DNA of 64,000 nucleotides from an uncultured Collinsella sp. (lineage in GTDB: Bacteria > Actinomycetota > Coriobacteriia > Coriobacteriales > Coriobacteriaceae), in the NCBI GenBank assembly GCA_900540905.1, contig UQHR01000005.1, forward strand, positions 1-64,000. Reading direction: 5' to 3'. The position numbers and the translations under genes were made by a program. Position 1 is the stretch's first letter, and each line of letters opens with the position of its first letter. The notes under the pieces are model-generated. The model had not been told where the DNA came from. It searched no databases and saw only the letters and a program-made list of their open reading frames with translations. Shown here piece by piece: positions 42,090 to 50,913 of this stretch.

Positions 42090-44120
42090 ATGACCGCACC
42101 TGCATCCAAGCTGCTCCAGCCCATTACGGTTGGCCCCCTTGAGCTCAAGAACCGCATTATGTTTCCGCCGCTGACCACCGGCTACGAGGAGCGTGACGGT
42201 TCCATCGGCGAGCGCAGCCTGGCTTTTTACGAGCGCTTGGCCCGTGGCGGCGTGAGCTACATCGTCATCGGCGACGTTGCTCCCGTCATGACCGCAAGCC
42301 CCACGCCCAAGCTGGCGACCGACGCCCAGATCCCCACGTTTAAGGCGCTGGCCGACGCCGTCCACAAGCATGGCGCCAAGGTCGCGCTGCAGCTGTTCCA
42401 CCCCGAGTACGACGTGCCCGGTGTCGGCCGCATGGTCATGGGATCCATGGCCGCCGCCAAGGCCGCGCAGGAGGCCAAGGCCGCTGGCGACGAGGAGACC
42501 TTTGCCGCCAAGATGGTCGAGTCCAACGAGATCCGCAACCAGGCCTACGCCAAGCTGCATCACGACATGCAGCACTTTGTGAACGAGGCGAGCGTGGAGC
42601 AGCTCACCCAGATCAAGGAGGCCATCGCTGCCTCGGCCGCTCGCGCGCAGCAGGCCGGCATCGACGCCATCGAGGTCCACGGCGACCGCTTGGTGGGTTC
42701 GCTGTGCTCGGCCATCCTCAACCAGCGCACCGACGAGTACGGCGGTTCGTTCGAGAGCCGCGTCCGCTACGCGCTGGAGGTCGTCGCTGCCATTAAGGAA
42801 GCCGCGCCGCAGCTGATGGTGGAGTACAAGCTTCCCGTGATCATGGAGAACCCCGACGGCACGCCGCGCGGTAAGGGCGGCCTGCAGCCCGACGAGGCCT
42901 GCGAGTTTGCCAAGCTGCTCGAGGGCGCGGGCATCGACATGATCCAGGTCGCGCAGGCCAACCACACCGGCAACATGGGCGACACCATTCCGCCCATGGG
43001 CGCCATGCCCTACAACTGGACGCTGCCCGTGGCCGAGCGCGTCAAGGCCCTGGTCTCCGTGCCGGTGGCAACCGTGGGCCGTGTTGTCTCGGTCGAGGCC
43101 GGCGAGAAGATTCTGGAAGACGGCGCGGCCGACATCATCGCCTACGGCCGCTCGCTCATGTGCGACCCCGACATTGCGCTGAAGGCCGCCACGGGTGAGC
43201 CCATCCGCGAGTGCCTCAACTGCAACAAGGGCTGTGTCGACGCGATTCAAAACCGCAAGTACATTTCGTGCGTGCTCAACGCGGAGAACGGCGACGAGGC
43301 GACCATCGCCATTAAGCCGGGCGAGGGCGACAAGAAGATCGCCGTGGTGGGCGGCGGCATCGCCGGCCTGGAGGCCGCACGCGTGGCGGCCAAGCGCGGC
43401 TACGACGTGACCATCTACGAGGCGAGCGATCACCTGGGCGGCCAGATTGTGCTGGCGGCTGCGCCTCCGCGCAAGGACGAGATCATGCGCTCGGTCGAGT
43501 ACTACGAGAAGATTCTGCCTGGCCTGGGCGTGAAGGTTGAGCTCAGCCATGCCGCTACCGCTGAGGACCTCAACGCCGCCGACGCCGCGATTGTGGCCGT
43601 GGGCGCGCACGACGTGGTCATCCCCGTTCCGGGCGCCGACTCGGACAAGGTCGTCTCGAGCTGGGACGTGCTGGCCGGCAAGGTGGAGCTCAGCGGCCGC
43701 GTCGCCGTCATTGGCGGTGGCCTGGTGGGCACCGAGACTGCCGAGTATCTGCTGCAGCACGGCTGCGAGGTGGCGATCGTGGAGATGCTCGACAAGATTG
43801 CCGCGGGCGAGTCTGAGACCATTCTGCCGCTGATTATGAGCGACTTTGCCGAGCACAACGTGGAGCAGCACGTGAAGACCCGCCTGACCGCCATTACTGA
43901 CGAGGGCGTGGAGGCCGTTCGCACCACCGAGGACGGCGCTGAGGAGCCGGTGAAGATCGCCTGCGATTACGTGGTGATGGCCGTGGGTTCCAAGGCCAAC
44001 GCGTTTGACCTGGACGGCGTGACGGTGCCCGTGACCTGCGTGGGCGACTGCTCGGGCGAGCGTACCGCCGACATTGCGAGCGCCATTCGCACGGCATATC
44101 ACGCGGCCAACGAGCTGTAG
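42090..44120 (+). CDS. OYE/enoate reductase-like FMN-FeS-FAD oxidoreductase
   Basis: A 676-residue enzyme of the 2,4-dienoyl-CoA reductase/2-enoate reductase/BaiCD group. Residues 1-340 are an FMN TIM barrel (LKNRIMFPPLTTGYEE; NQRTDEYGGSFESR; GRSLMCDPD). A [4Fe-4S] cluster is held by CLNCNKGC and a later Cys (YISCVLN). From about 390 comes an FAD/NAD(P) Rossmann part (KIAVVGGGIAGLEAARVAA and VAVIGGGLVGTETAEYL). Such enzymes reduce activated C=C bonds (enoates, bile-acid intermediates, diet compounds) in the cytoplasm. Substrate cannot be read from the sequence. ATG 42090 after AGAGAGGAATAT; monocistronic with terminator at 44197. Confidence 0.9.
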   Translation: MTAPASKLLQPITVGPLELKNRIMFPPLTTGYEERDGSIGERSLAFYERLARGGVSYIVIGDVAPVMTASPTPKLATDAQIPTFKALADAVHKHGAKVALQLFHPEYDVPGVGRMVMGSMAAAKAAQEAKAAGDEETFAAKMVESNEIRNQAYAKLHHDMQHFVNEASVEQLTQIKEAIAASAARAQQAGIDAIEVHGDRLVGSLCSAILNQRTDEYGGSFESRVRYALEVVAAIKEAAPQLMVEYKLPVIMENPDGTPRGKGGLQPDEACEFAKLLEGAGIDMIQVAQANHTGNMGDTIPPMGAMPYNWTLPVAERVKALVSVPVATVGRVVSVEAGEKILEDGAADIIAYGRSLMCDPDIALKAATGEPIRECLNCNKGCVDAIQNRKYISCVLNAENGDEATIAIKPGEGDKKIAVVGGGIAGLEAARVAAKRGYDVTIYEASDHLGGQIVLAAAPPRKDEIMRSVEYYEKILPGLGVKVELSHAATAEDLNAADAAIVAVGAHDVVIPVPGADSDKVVSSWDVLAGKVELSGRVAVIGGGLVGTETAEYLLQHGCEVAIVEMLDKIAAGESETILPLIMSDFAEHNVEQHVKTRLTAITDEGVEAVRTTEDGAEEPVKIACDYVVMAVGSKANAFDLDGVTVPVTCVGDCSGERTADIASAIRTAYHAANEL

Positions 44121-44196
44121 TTGAACATCGCGGCCAGGCGGGGCGGTAGCACGGATTCGTTTCGCCCGGCTGTGTCCCGTCGGGTGTCAACCGGTG

Positions 44197-44231
44197 CGGG
44201 GCCTGCAAGCGGAGCAGGTCCCGCCCTTTTT
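44197..44231 (+). terminator. Terminator after the flavoenzyme
   Basis: CGGGGCCTGC (44197-44206) pairs with GCAGGTCCCG (44214-44223) with one G:U, then CCCTTTTTG. Confidence 0.75.
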
Positions 44232-44235
44232 GTTT

Positions 44236-44569
44236 TGCTCCGGTGGATGGCAATGCGCGGTAATCATGAGGAGTGAGGACGTCTACTGCCTTGCAGATCA
44301 CTCAAAATTATTGGGGGAGGGGTTAATAACTATATCCTCTATACCAAAGGACATAAAGAGATGCCAATTTTGTTGACAAGCGAATGACGATTAGCTGCGA
44401 GTCAGCTACCAGCGTAAATAATCGATAAAGAAATGTCGTAATTTGGTGCCAAATGCCCAGATAACGCCGCGTCTATTTTAATTAACTGCTTTGAGCAAAC
44501 AGTAAAATGCTACTATCTAACTTGTACGTAAGAAAGCAGATTAACGGTTAAGGCTAAGAAGTGGCAGGT
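44236..44569. other. AT-rich leader region before the HTH gene
   Basis: No gene seen. From about 44290 the composition shifts to AT-rich, unlike the rest of the window (ATTTTAATTAAC, AACAGTAAAATGCTACTATC). Candidate promoter parts: TTGACA at 44375 or so, and TTGAGC...TATCTA near 44492-44520. Could be a regulatory hub or horizontally acquired DNA. Confidence 0.5.
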
Positions 44570-44965
44570 ATGTCGGAAGCAACTAGGACTCGCACGCATG
44601 CGCCCGAGGTTAGGCAGCGCGCCGTCGAGATCCTCCAAGAGGGGGTCGGTCATCGCGCCCTCGCCGCGGAGCTTGGCATTCCCCAGGCCACGGCTCGTCA
44701 GTGGGCCCGCGCGTATGCCGTGGGCGGTGCCGACGCCGTTCTCAATGCCGGTTCGCATCATCACACCTACTCGTACGACGTAAAGCTCGCTGTGGTTAAG
44801 GACCGTCTGGAAAACGGCTTGACGGTTCGCGAGGCCATGATCAAGCACAAGATTCCCAGCGAGTCTTCGGTCAAGGCTTGGTGCCGTCAGTACCGCGAGA
44901 GCGGTGAGGCCGCACTGGTCGATAAGCCGCGCGGTCGCAAGCCGCGCGTTAAAAAGGCGGAATAG
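44570..44965 (+). CDS. Stand-alone transposase-type helix-turn-helix protein
   Basis: A 131-residue basic protein with two HTH units: RAVEILQEGVGHRALAAELG...TARQWARAY (about 15-50) and LAVVKDRLENGLTVREAMIK...SSVKAWCRQY (about 65-105), the layout of IS3/IS150 OrfA-type DNA-binding proteins. Its Lys/Arg tail (GRKPRVKKAE) is complete and a terminator follows, but no OrfB/DDE catalytic gene or terminal repeats are near. It may be a domesticated DNA-binding regulator. Start ATG 44570 or GTG 44561; neither has a strong ribosome site. Confidence 0.75.
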   Translation: MSEATRTRTHAPEVRQRAVEILQEGVGHRALAAELGIPQATARQWARAYAVGGADAVLNAGSHHHTYSYDVKLAVVKDRLENGLTVREAMIKHKIPSESSVKAWCRQYRESGEAALVDKPRGRKPRVKKAE

Positions 44966-44977
44966 CAAACGGGATGG

Positions 44978-45001
44978 TGCGCCCACAGGGGCGCATTTTT
45001 C
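44978..45001 (+). terminator. Terminator after the HTH gene
   Basis: TGCGCCC (44978-44984), loop ACAG, GGGCGCA (44989-44995), then TTTTT. Confidence 0.85.
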
Positions 45002-45250
45002 TTGCCGCGCCAACTTTTTGGACCGGCGCGAGCCTGTCGGGACATTCTCCAAAGTGGCCAATAAACTGCGCGCAGTGGCCCGCGTGCCTGTCGCTGCGAT
45101 AGGGGAGCGTCGCCCCACTGCTCCAAAGCGGACGTGCCCTTACCCCGTACGCCTAAAACTCCCCAGTTGACCGAAAACCTGCCGCCGCTGCTCCTCAATT
45201 GAGCTATAACGTTAAACAATTGCAGCGTTTTTGCATGGGGGAGTGATGGT

Positions 45251-48133
45251 ATGACGCTACTGTATTTCCTTACCCTGTTTCCGCTGGTACCGGCGCTGGG
45301 CATGCTGCTCGCGCGCGGTGACCGCGCCCGCGATGCGGTGGGGCTTGTAGGCTCCGGCATTATTATGGCGGTGACAGTTGTAGTCGCCGTCTTGTTTTTT
45401 GGCATGGGTCCGCAGAGCTTTGAGGTTGCCCCCGGCACCTCGCATGTGCTCTCGATCATCAGCTCCGCCATCGATGCCATCCTGTGCGCCGTCATCCTGT
45501 ACAACGCGTATAAATATAGGAACGCGCTCACCACGGTGCTCGGCATAGTCCAGCTGGTGGGCTCGCTCGCCTTTGCAGCCATGACGTTGCCCGCGGCCGA
45601 AGCCGTCACGGCAACGCCGCTCTACTTGGATTACATGAGTGTGATCATGGTCCTCGCCGTCGGTATCGTCGGCAGCCTAATCTGCGTGTATGCCTTGGGT
45701 TATATGAAGGACTTCCAGGCCCATGACGAGCACGAGGCCGCGCTGCGCGGGCAGACCGCGCCCGACCGTCGCCCGCAGTTCCTGGCGCTCATGTTCCTGT
45801 TCCTCTCGGCCATGTTCGTCATCGTGACGAGCGACAACCTTGAGTGGCTGTTCTGCGGCTGGGAAATCACCACCGTGTGCTCGTTCCTTATGATTGGCTA
45901 CACGCGCACGCCCGAGGCCATCAAGAACGCCTTCACCCAGATCATCCTCAACATGCTGGGCGGCATCGCGTTTTTGGCCGGACTCATGTACCTGCACGTT
46001 AACGGCATGCCGCTGACCATCTCGGGCATGATCGAGCTTTCCGGCGCCGGAACCGCGCAGTCCGCGCTGCTGGTGATGCCGGTCATCCTGTTGTCGCTCG
46101 CCGCACTCACCAAGGCCGCGCAGATGCCGTTCCACACTTGGCTGTTGGGTGCCATGGTTGCCCCCACGCCCACGAGCGCCCTGCTGCACTCGTCAACCAT
46201 GGTCAAAGCCGGCGTGTTCCTGATGGTCAAGCTGAGCCCGCTCTATGCCATCTATCCCGTGACTGGCTTTATGGTCACGAGTGTGGGTGCCATCACGTTT
46301 TTGCTCGCTGCCCTCATGGCCATCTCGCAGAGCAACGCCAAACGCGTGCTCGCGTACTCCACCATTTCCAACTTGGGCCTTATCAGTGCCTGCCTGGGCG
46401 TCGGCGCGCCCGAGGCCGTGTGGGCCGCGATCTTCCTGATCCTGTTCCACACGGTGGCCAAGTCGCTGCTGTTCCTGTGCGTGGGCACCGCCGAGCATCA
46501 TATCGGCAGCCGCAATATCGAGGACATGGACGGTATGTTCAGCCGCATGCCGCACCTGACGCGCCTGATGATGCTGGGCATTATGGGCATGTTCGTGGCG
46601 CCGTTTGGCATGCTCGTGTCCAAGTGGGGCGCCCTGGTGGCGTTTGCGCAGACCGGCAACGTGCTCATGATCATGGTGCTTGCCTTTGGCTCGGCCGCGA
46701 CGTTCTTCTTCTGGGGTAAATGGCTTGCCAAGCTTTCGGGCGTCGACCCCACGGCTCAAAACGTTGAGGTCAATGTCCATAAGACCGAATGGATGGCCCT
46801 CAACACCATCGCCGCGCTGCTGATTCTGTGCTGCGTGGCGTTTCCGGTTATCTCGAGCGGTCTGGTGTCGCCTTACTTGGCCATGGTGTTTGGCCGCGTG
46901 CCGTACGTTATCGGCAAGGACGCCATGTATCTGATGGTGGTTATCGTGGCTTTTATCGCCGTGGTGCTGCTGACTTCATTCCGCGTGAGCAACAAGCCGC
47001 ACGTCAACGTGTACCTTTCGGGTGTGGGAACCGACAAATATCGCCATTTCCGCGGCTCGATGGGACACGAGGTAAAGGCCGAAAAGCGCAATTGGTACTC
47101 GGAGGACGCCCTTGGCGAGAAGCGTATTGGCCCCGCGGGTAGCGTCGTGTGCTGCAGCATTATCTTGTTTGCGCTGCTGTGTTGCGCGTGGATTGGGCCC
47201 GAGCGGCTTGCCATGAGCGCGCCCTCGGTGCTGCGCGGCAAGTATTTTGAAGGTTCGGGCGTCGTGGGCATCTTTATTGGTACCGTGGTGTTTTCCTTGA
47301 TTGCGCCGCTTGTGGGCGGCCTGATCGACGGTCTTGACCGCAAACTTTCGGCCCGCATGCAGGGCCGCGTGGGCCCGCGCCTGCTGCAGCCCTTCTACGA
47401 CGTTGCCAAGCTGCTGCGCAAGGCCCCCGCCAGCGTAAACACCATGGACGATACCTACATGGCGTGTGCTCTCATCTTTACCGTCGTGGGCGGCGGCATC
47501 TTTGTGTCGGGCTCCAACACGCTGCTGTGCGCTTTTATGGTGACGCTCGCCGCGATCTTTGTGGTGTTGGCGTCCGCCTCGACGCAAAGCCCGTTTGCCC
47601 AGGTCGGCGCCGACCGCGAGCTGCTGCAGGTTATGAGTTACGAGCCCGCCGTTCTGCTGATGAGCGTGGGCCTGTACCTTGCCACCGACAGCTTCGATTC
47701 CATCGCCGTGACGGGACAGTCGGCCCCCATCATCGTGTACAGCGCGCCCATTTTCCTCGCGCTGCTCGCGGTGCTTACCATCAAGCTGCGCAAGTCGCCG
47801 TTTGACCTTTCGTACTCGCATCACGCGCATCAGGAGATTGTCCAGGGCGTCGCCACCGAGATGAGCGGCGGCACGCTGGCAAAGATGACCCTTATGCACT
47901 GGTGCGAGACCGTGCTGTTTTTGATGTGGGTGGGCATGTTCTTTGTTTGGGACAACCCGGTGAGCTGGGTCGTAGCCCTGGTCGTGATGGCCGCGACGTA
48001 CTTTATCGAGGTGCTGATCGACAACACCTTCGCACGCAGCAGCTGGCGCAGCTGCTTTAAGCTCGGCTGGGGCGTGGCGCTGGTGTTTGGCCTGCTCAAC
48101 CTTATGCCCATCCTCGTCGACGTGTTTATTTAG
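45251..48133 (+). CDS. EchA-EchB fusion: antiporter-like plus NuoH-like hydrogenase membrane subunits
   Basis: A 960-residue membrane protein. Residues 1-640 are the NuoL/MrpA-like ion-translocating subunit: WLFCGWEITTVCSFLMIGY, AAQMPFHTWLLGAMVAPTPT, LLHSSTMVKAGVFLMVKLSP and the HTVAKSLLFLCVGTAEH helix with conserved Lys/His. Residues about 660-960 are NuoH/EchB-like: DRKLSARMQGRVGPRLLQPF, ADRELLQVMSYEPAVLLMS and LRKSPFDLSYSHHAHQEIVQ. In known Ech hydrogenases these are separate proteins; here there is no stop or new start between them. It heads the operon; a weak TATAAC lies 45 bp upstream. Anchors and pumps ions for the hydrogenase. Confidence 0.9.
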   Translation: MTLLYFLTLFPLVPALGMLLARGDRARDAVGLVGSGIIMAVTVVVAVLFFGMGPQSFEVAPGTSHVLSIISSAIDAILCAVILYNAYKYRNALTTVLGIVQLVGSLAFAAMTLPAAEAVTATPLYLDYMSVIMVLAVGIVGSLICVYALGYMKDFQAHDEHEAALRGQTAPDRRPQFLALMFLFLSAMFVIVTSDNLEWLFCGWEITTVCSFLMIGYTRTPEAIKNAFTQIILNMLGGIAFLAGLMYLHVNGMPLTISGMIELSGAGTAQSALLVMPVILLSLAALTKAAQMPFHTWLLGAMVAPTPTSALLHSSTMVKAGVFLMVKLSPLYAIYPVTGFMVTSVGAITFLLAALMAISQSNAKRVLAYSTISNLGLISACLGVGAPEAVWAAIFLILFHTVAKSLLFLCVGTAEHHIGSRNIEDMDGMFSRMPHLTRLMMLGIMGMFVAPFGMLVSKWGALVAFAQTGNVLMIMVLAFGSAATFFFWGKWLAKLSGVDPTAQNVEVNVHKTEWMALNTIAALLILCCVAFPVISSGLVSPYLAMVFGRVPYVIGKDAMYLMVVIVAFIAVVLLTSFRVSNKPHVNVYLSGVGTDKYRHFRGSMGHEVKAEKRNWYSEDALGEKRIGPAGSVVCCSIILFALLCCAWIGPERLAMSAPSVLRGKYFEGSGVVGIFIGTVVFSLIAPLVGGLIDGLDRKLSARMQGRVGPRLLQPFYDVAKLLRKAPASVNTMDDTYMACALIFTVVGGGIFVSGSNTLLCAFMVTLAAIFVVLASASTQSPFAQVGADRELLQVMSYEPAVLLMSVGLYLATDSFDSIAVTGQSAPIIVYSAPIFLALLAVLTIKLRKSPFDLSYSHHAHQEIVQGVATEMSGGTLAKMTLMHWCETVLFLMWVGMFFVWDNPVSWVVALVVMAATYFIEVLIDNTFARSSWRSCFKLGWGVALVFGLLNLMPILVDVFI

Positions 48134-48145
48134 GAGACGGCGTTT

Positions 48146-48739
48146 ATGGATCATAAAATGTCGCGCTCGCCGTGGGTTATTCATTACGACGGCTCGAGCT
48201 GCAACGGATGCGATATCGAGGTGCTGGCCTCGCTCACGCCGCTGTTCGATGCGGAGCGGTTTGGCGTAGTCAACACCGGCAACCCCAAGCATGCGGATAT
48301 CTTTTTGGTGACGGGTTCGGTCAATGCCCAGAACCTGCCCGTCGTGCGCCAGATCTACAACCAGATGCTCGAGCCCAAGTGCGTGGTGGCCTGCGGTATC
48401 TGCGCGTGTTCGGGCGGCGTGTTCCGCGATGCCTATAACGTGATCGGCGGCGTGGACCGCGCGATTCCCGTGGACGTGTACGCGCCCGGGTGCGCCATTC
48501 GTCCCGAGACCGTGATCGATGCCATCGTGGAGGCGTGCGGCATTCTGGACCAGAAGGAGGCCGTGATGCGCGCCGGTGGCGATCCGCTTACCGTGGGCGG
48601 CGCTGCTACCTGGGACGGTGGCGTTGAGCTGGGCGAGGACGGGTTTGTGGCTGCGGGGGCAGGGGCTGATGGCGCCGGTGGCGGCGACACGGCCGCTGGG
48701 ACGCCCGCCGCGCCCGTCGCTGCAAAGGAGGCCGAGTAA
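48146..48739 (+). CDS. echC: EchC-like [NiFe] hydrogenase small subunit
   Basis: A 197-residue NuoB-fold protein. Cys19 and Cys22 in SSCNGCDIE, Cys84 in VVACGICACSGG and Cys117 in APGCAIRPE are placed to hold the proximal [4Fe-4S] cluster. Residues about 143-197 are an extra Gly/Ala/Glu-rich tail (GAGADGAGGGDTAAGTPAA), absent from typical EchC. TAGGAGAC precedes ATG 48146, 12 bp after the fused membrane gene. The stop overlaps the next start by one base. Confidence 0.92.
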   Translation: MDHKMSRSPWVIHYDGSSCNGCDIEVLASLTPLFDAERFGVVNTGNPKHADIFLVTGSVNAQNLPVVRQIYNQMLEPKCVVACGICACSGGVFRDAYNVIGGVDRAIPVDVYAPGCAIRPETVIDAIVEACGILDQKEAVMRAGGDPLTVGGAATWDGGVELGEDGFVAAGAGADGAGGGDTAAGTPAAPVAAKEAE

Positions 48740-49449
48740 TGCAAAAGGCAATCTATACCACCGTCGGGATCGACGAGCTCCTGTCGCATGTCCAGGCGCT
48801 CAAGGGCGTCGGCGCGCGCTTTGTGCAAATGCACGCCGAGCGCAACGTCGACGACGGCTCGTATCGCTTGGTCTATACGTTTATCAACGTTCGTGCTGCT
48901 CAGGAACATATTGCGCAGGACGGCAGCTATGCGATCGAGAATCTGGTGGTTGAGGGCATCGACCAGTACCAGGAGATTCCGTCCATCAGCTCGTATTACC
49001 CCGCGGTGTTCCCGTTTGAAAATGAGGCCCACGACCTGTTTGGTCTTGCCATTACCGATATGCAGATCGACTTTAAGGGCTTTTTCTACCAGGTCTCGAC
49101 CGCTGAACCCATGAGCGTTATCACGCCCGAGGTGAAGGCCGCGCGCGAGAAGGCCATGAAGGTCCGCGCGGCTGCCGAGGCCAAGGCGCGCAAGGCCGCT
49201 GCCGAGAAGGCTGCCGCGGCTGCGGCTGCTGCAGGGGAGGGCGTTGCCGGCGATGCCGCGGGCGCCGCTGCTCAGCCCGCTGCGGCTGCCGGCTCCGATA
49301 CTCAGCACGATGAGGCTGCTGCGAAGGCCGCGCTCAAGGCCGCCGAGATGGAGGCAAAGCTCGCCGCCATGGATCCCGAGAAAGCGGCCAAGGTCCGCGC
49401 GGCGCTTGCCGCCAAGGCCGCCCGCGACAAGCAGAAAGAGGAGGCGTAA
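48739..49449 (+). CDS. echD: EchD-like (NuoC-like) subunit with Ala/Lys-rich tail
   Basis: A 236-residue subunit. Residues 1-130 match the NuoC/EchD fold (IDQYQEIPSISSYYPAVFPF, NEAHDLFGLAI), which helps join small and large subunits. Residues about 135-236 are a long low-complexity Ala/Lys/Glu tail (AAEKAAAAAAAAGEG, then DPEKAAKVRAALAAKAARDK), probably helical and coiled. Coding is tightly coupled to echC (ATG inside TAATG). The tail has no cofactor motif. Confidence 0.9.
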   Translation: MQKAIYTTVGIDELLSHVQALKGVGARFVQMHAERNVDDGSYRLVYTFINVRAAQEHIAQDGSYAIENLVVEGIDQYQEIPSISSYYPAVFPFENEAHDLFGLAITDMQIDFKGFFYQVSTAEPMSVITPEVKAAREKAMKVRAAAEAKARKAAAEKAAAAAAAAGEGVAGDAAGAAAQPAAAAGSDTQHDEAAAKAALKAAEMEAKLAAMDPEKAAKVRAALAAKAARDKQKEEA

Positions 49450-49454
49450 GGTCC

Positions 49455-50543
49455 ATGGCACATCGCTCCGTTATTCCGTTTGGCCCGCAGCACCCGGTGC
49501 TGCCCGAGCCGCTTCATCTGGACCTGGTGATCGAGGACGATCGCGTCATCGAGGCAATTCCGCAGATCGGCTTTGTGCACCGCGGACTCGAGAAGCTCAC
49601 CGAAAAGCGCGACATGCATCAGTTTGGCTACATCGCCGAGCGCATCTGCGGCATTTGCGCCGTGGGTCACAGCTGCGGCTATGCCAGCGCCTGCGAGCGC
49701 ATGCTCGACATCGAGGTGCCCGGCCGCGTGCAGTATATTCGCACCATTCTGCACGAGCTTTCGCGCATCCACTCGCATCTGCTGTGGCTGGGCCTGCTCG
49801 CCGATGCCTTTGGCTTCGAGGCACTGTTCTATCGGTCGTGGACCCTGCGCGAGCAGATTCTCAAGATCTTTGAGAGCACGTGCGGTGGGCGCGTGATTCT
49901 GTCGATTAACGAGATCGGCGGCCTTAAGCACGATATCGAGGATTCCGAGCTGGCCGGCATTGTCCAGACGCTCGATGCCATGCGCCCCGACTACGAGGCC
50001 CTGGTGCATACGTTTTTGGACGATGCCAGCTGCGGCGAGCGCCTGCATGGCGTGGGCGTGATCAGCAAAAAGGACGCGCTGGATCTGTCGATGGTCGGCC
50101 CGTTTGGGCGCGCCTCGGGCGTGGACTACGACGTGCGCATGTTTGGCGACGGTGCCTACGCGGATCTGGCTGTATTTGAGCCCATCGTTGCCATCGATGG
50201 CGACTGCTATGCCCGCTGCCAGGTGCGTTGTGCCGAGGTCACGCAGGCTATGGACATTATCAAGGAGCTTGTGGGCAAGATTCCGCACGACGGCATCGGT
50301 GGGCGCACCAAGCTCACGCCGGCCGACGGCGCGCGCGGCGAGGTTGTGATTGAGCAGCCGCGTGGCGAGGCGTATTACTATGTGCGCGGCAACGGCACCA
50401 AGAACCTGGACCGTTTCCGCGTGCGCACGCCGACGTCGCAGAACCTAGCGGGTCTGACGCATGCGCTGCAGGGCGTGCTCCTTGCCAACGTGCCCATGAT
50501 TATCCTGACCATCGACCCCTGCATTAGCTGCACGGAAAGGTAG
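49455..50543 (+). CDS. echE: EchE-like [NiFe] hydrogenase large subunit
   Basis: A 362-residue NuoD-like catalytic subunit. Both Ni-binding pairs are present: Cys65 and Cys68 in RICGICAVGHS, and Cys356 and Cys359 in DPCISCTER at the very C-terminus, so this is a true hydrogenase, not Nuo. The chain ends three residues after the last Cys, meaning there is no C-terminal peptide to be cleaved in maturation, as in some other group 4 enzymes. PQIGFVHRGLEKLTE and LSINEIGGLKHDI are family positions. Makes or uses H2 with ferredoxin. Starts 5 bp after echD. Confidence 0.95.
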   Translation: MAHRSVIPFGPQHPVLPEPLHLDLVIEDDRVIEAIPQIGFVHRGLEKLTEKRDMHQFGYIAERICGICAVGHSCGYASACERMLDIEVPGRVQYIRTILHELSRIHSHLLWLGLLADAFGFEALFYRSWTLREQILKIFESTCGGRVILSINEIGGLKHDIEDSELAGIVQTLDAMRPDYEALVHTFLDDASCGERLHGVGVISKKDALDLSMVGPFGRASGVDYDVRMFGDGAYADLAVFEPIVAIDGDCYARCQVRCAEVTQAMDIIKELVGKIPHDGIGGRTKLTPADGARGEVVIEQPRGEAYYYVRGNGTKNLDRFRVRTPTSQNLAGLTHALQGVLLANVPMIILTIDPCISCTER

Positions 50544-50550
50544 GCGCGGC

Positions 50551-50892
50551 ATGAGTTTACTGACATTTGCCAAGACGGCCTTGGGCTCTATGGTCAAGCA
50601 GCCGGTAACGGTGTGCTATCCGCAGGAGAAGCTCGCGGCACCCGAGCGCTTGCGCGGGCATATCGTCAACGACATGGACGTGTGTATCTGCTGCGGCATG
50701 TGTGCGCGTCGCTGTCCGGCGGGCGCGCTCGCGGTCGATCGCAAGGGTGGAACGTGGTCGATCGACCCGTATGCCTGCGTGGTGTGTGGTGAGTGCATCG
50801 AGAGCTGCCCCAAGCACTGCCTGACTATGGACACCGCTCGTACTCCAGTTGCGGCGGACAAGACTCCCACGGTAGAAACTAAGTCGGAGTAG
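50551..50892 (+). CDS. echF: EchF-like two-[4Fe-4S] ferredoxin subunit
   Basis: A 113-residue electron-entry subunit. Two clusters: Cys45, 48, 51, 55 (CICCGMCARRCP) and Cys76, 79, 82, 86 (CVVCGECIESCP). It passes electrons from reduced ferredoxin to the small subunit. Last gene of the operon, 7 bp after echE, followed by a strong terminator at 50914. The C-terminal 20 residues are polar and not conserved-looking. Confidence 0.93.
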   Translation: MSLLTFAKTALGSMVKQPVTVCYPQEKLAAPERLRGHIVNDMDVCICCGMCARRCPAGALAVDRKGGTWSIDPYACVVCGECIESCPKHCLTMDTARTPVAADKTPTVETKSE

Positions 50893-50913
50893 CATTGGTA
50901 TAGAGCTGGAATA

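Noticed and set aside
41850..44102. 750-residue open frame on the minus strand
   Set aside because: Antisense to the flavoenzyme gene, whose motifs are clear; typical of high-GC codon bias.
47030..47250. Frameshift producing an artificial EchA-EchB fusion
   Set aside because: The linker reads as sensible protein in one frame (GVGTDKYRHFRGSMGHEVKA) and continues into a full NuoH-like domain without a lost start or ribosome site.
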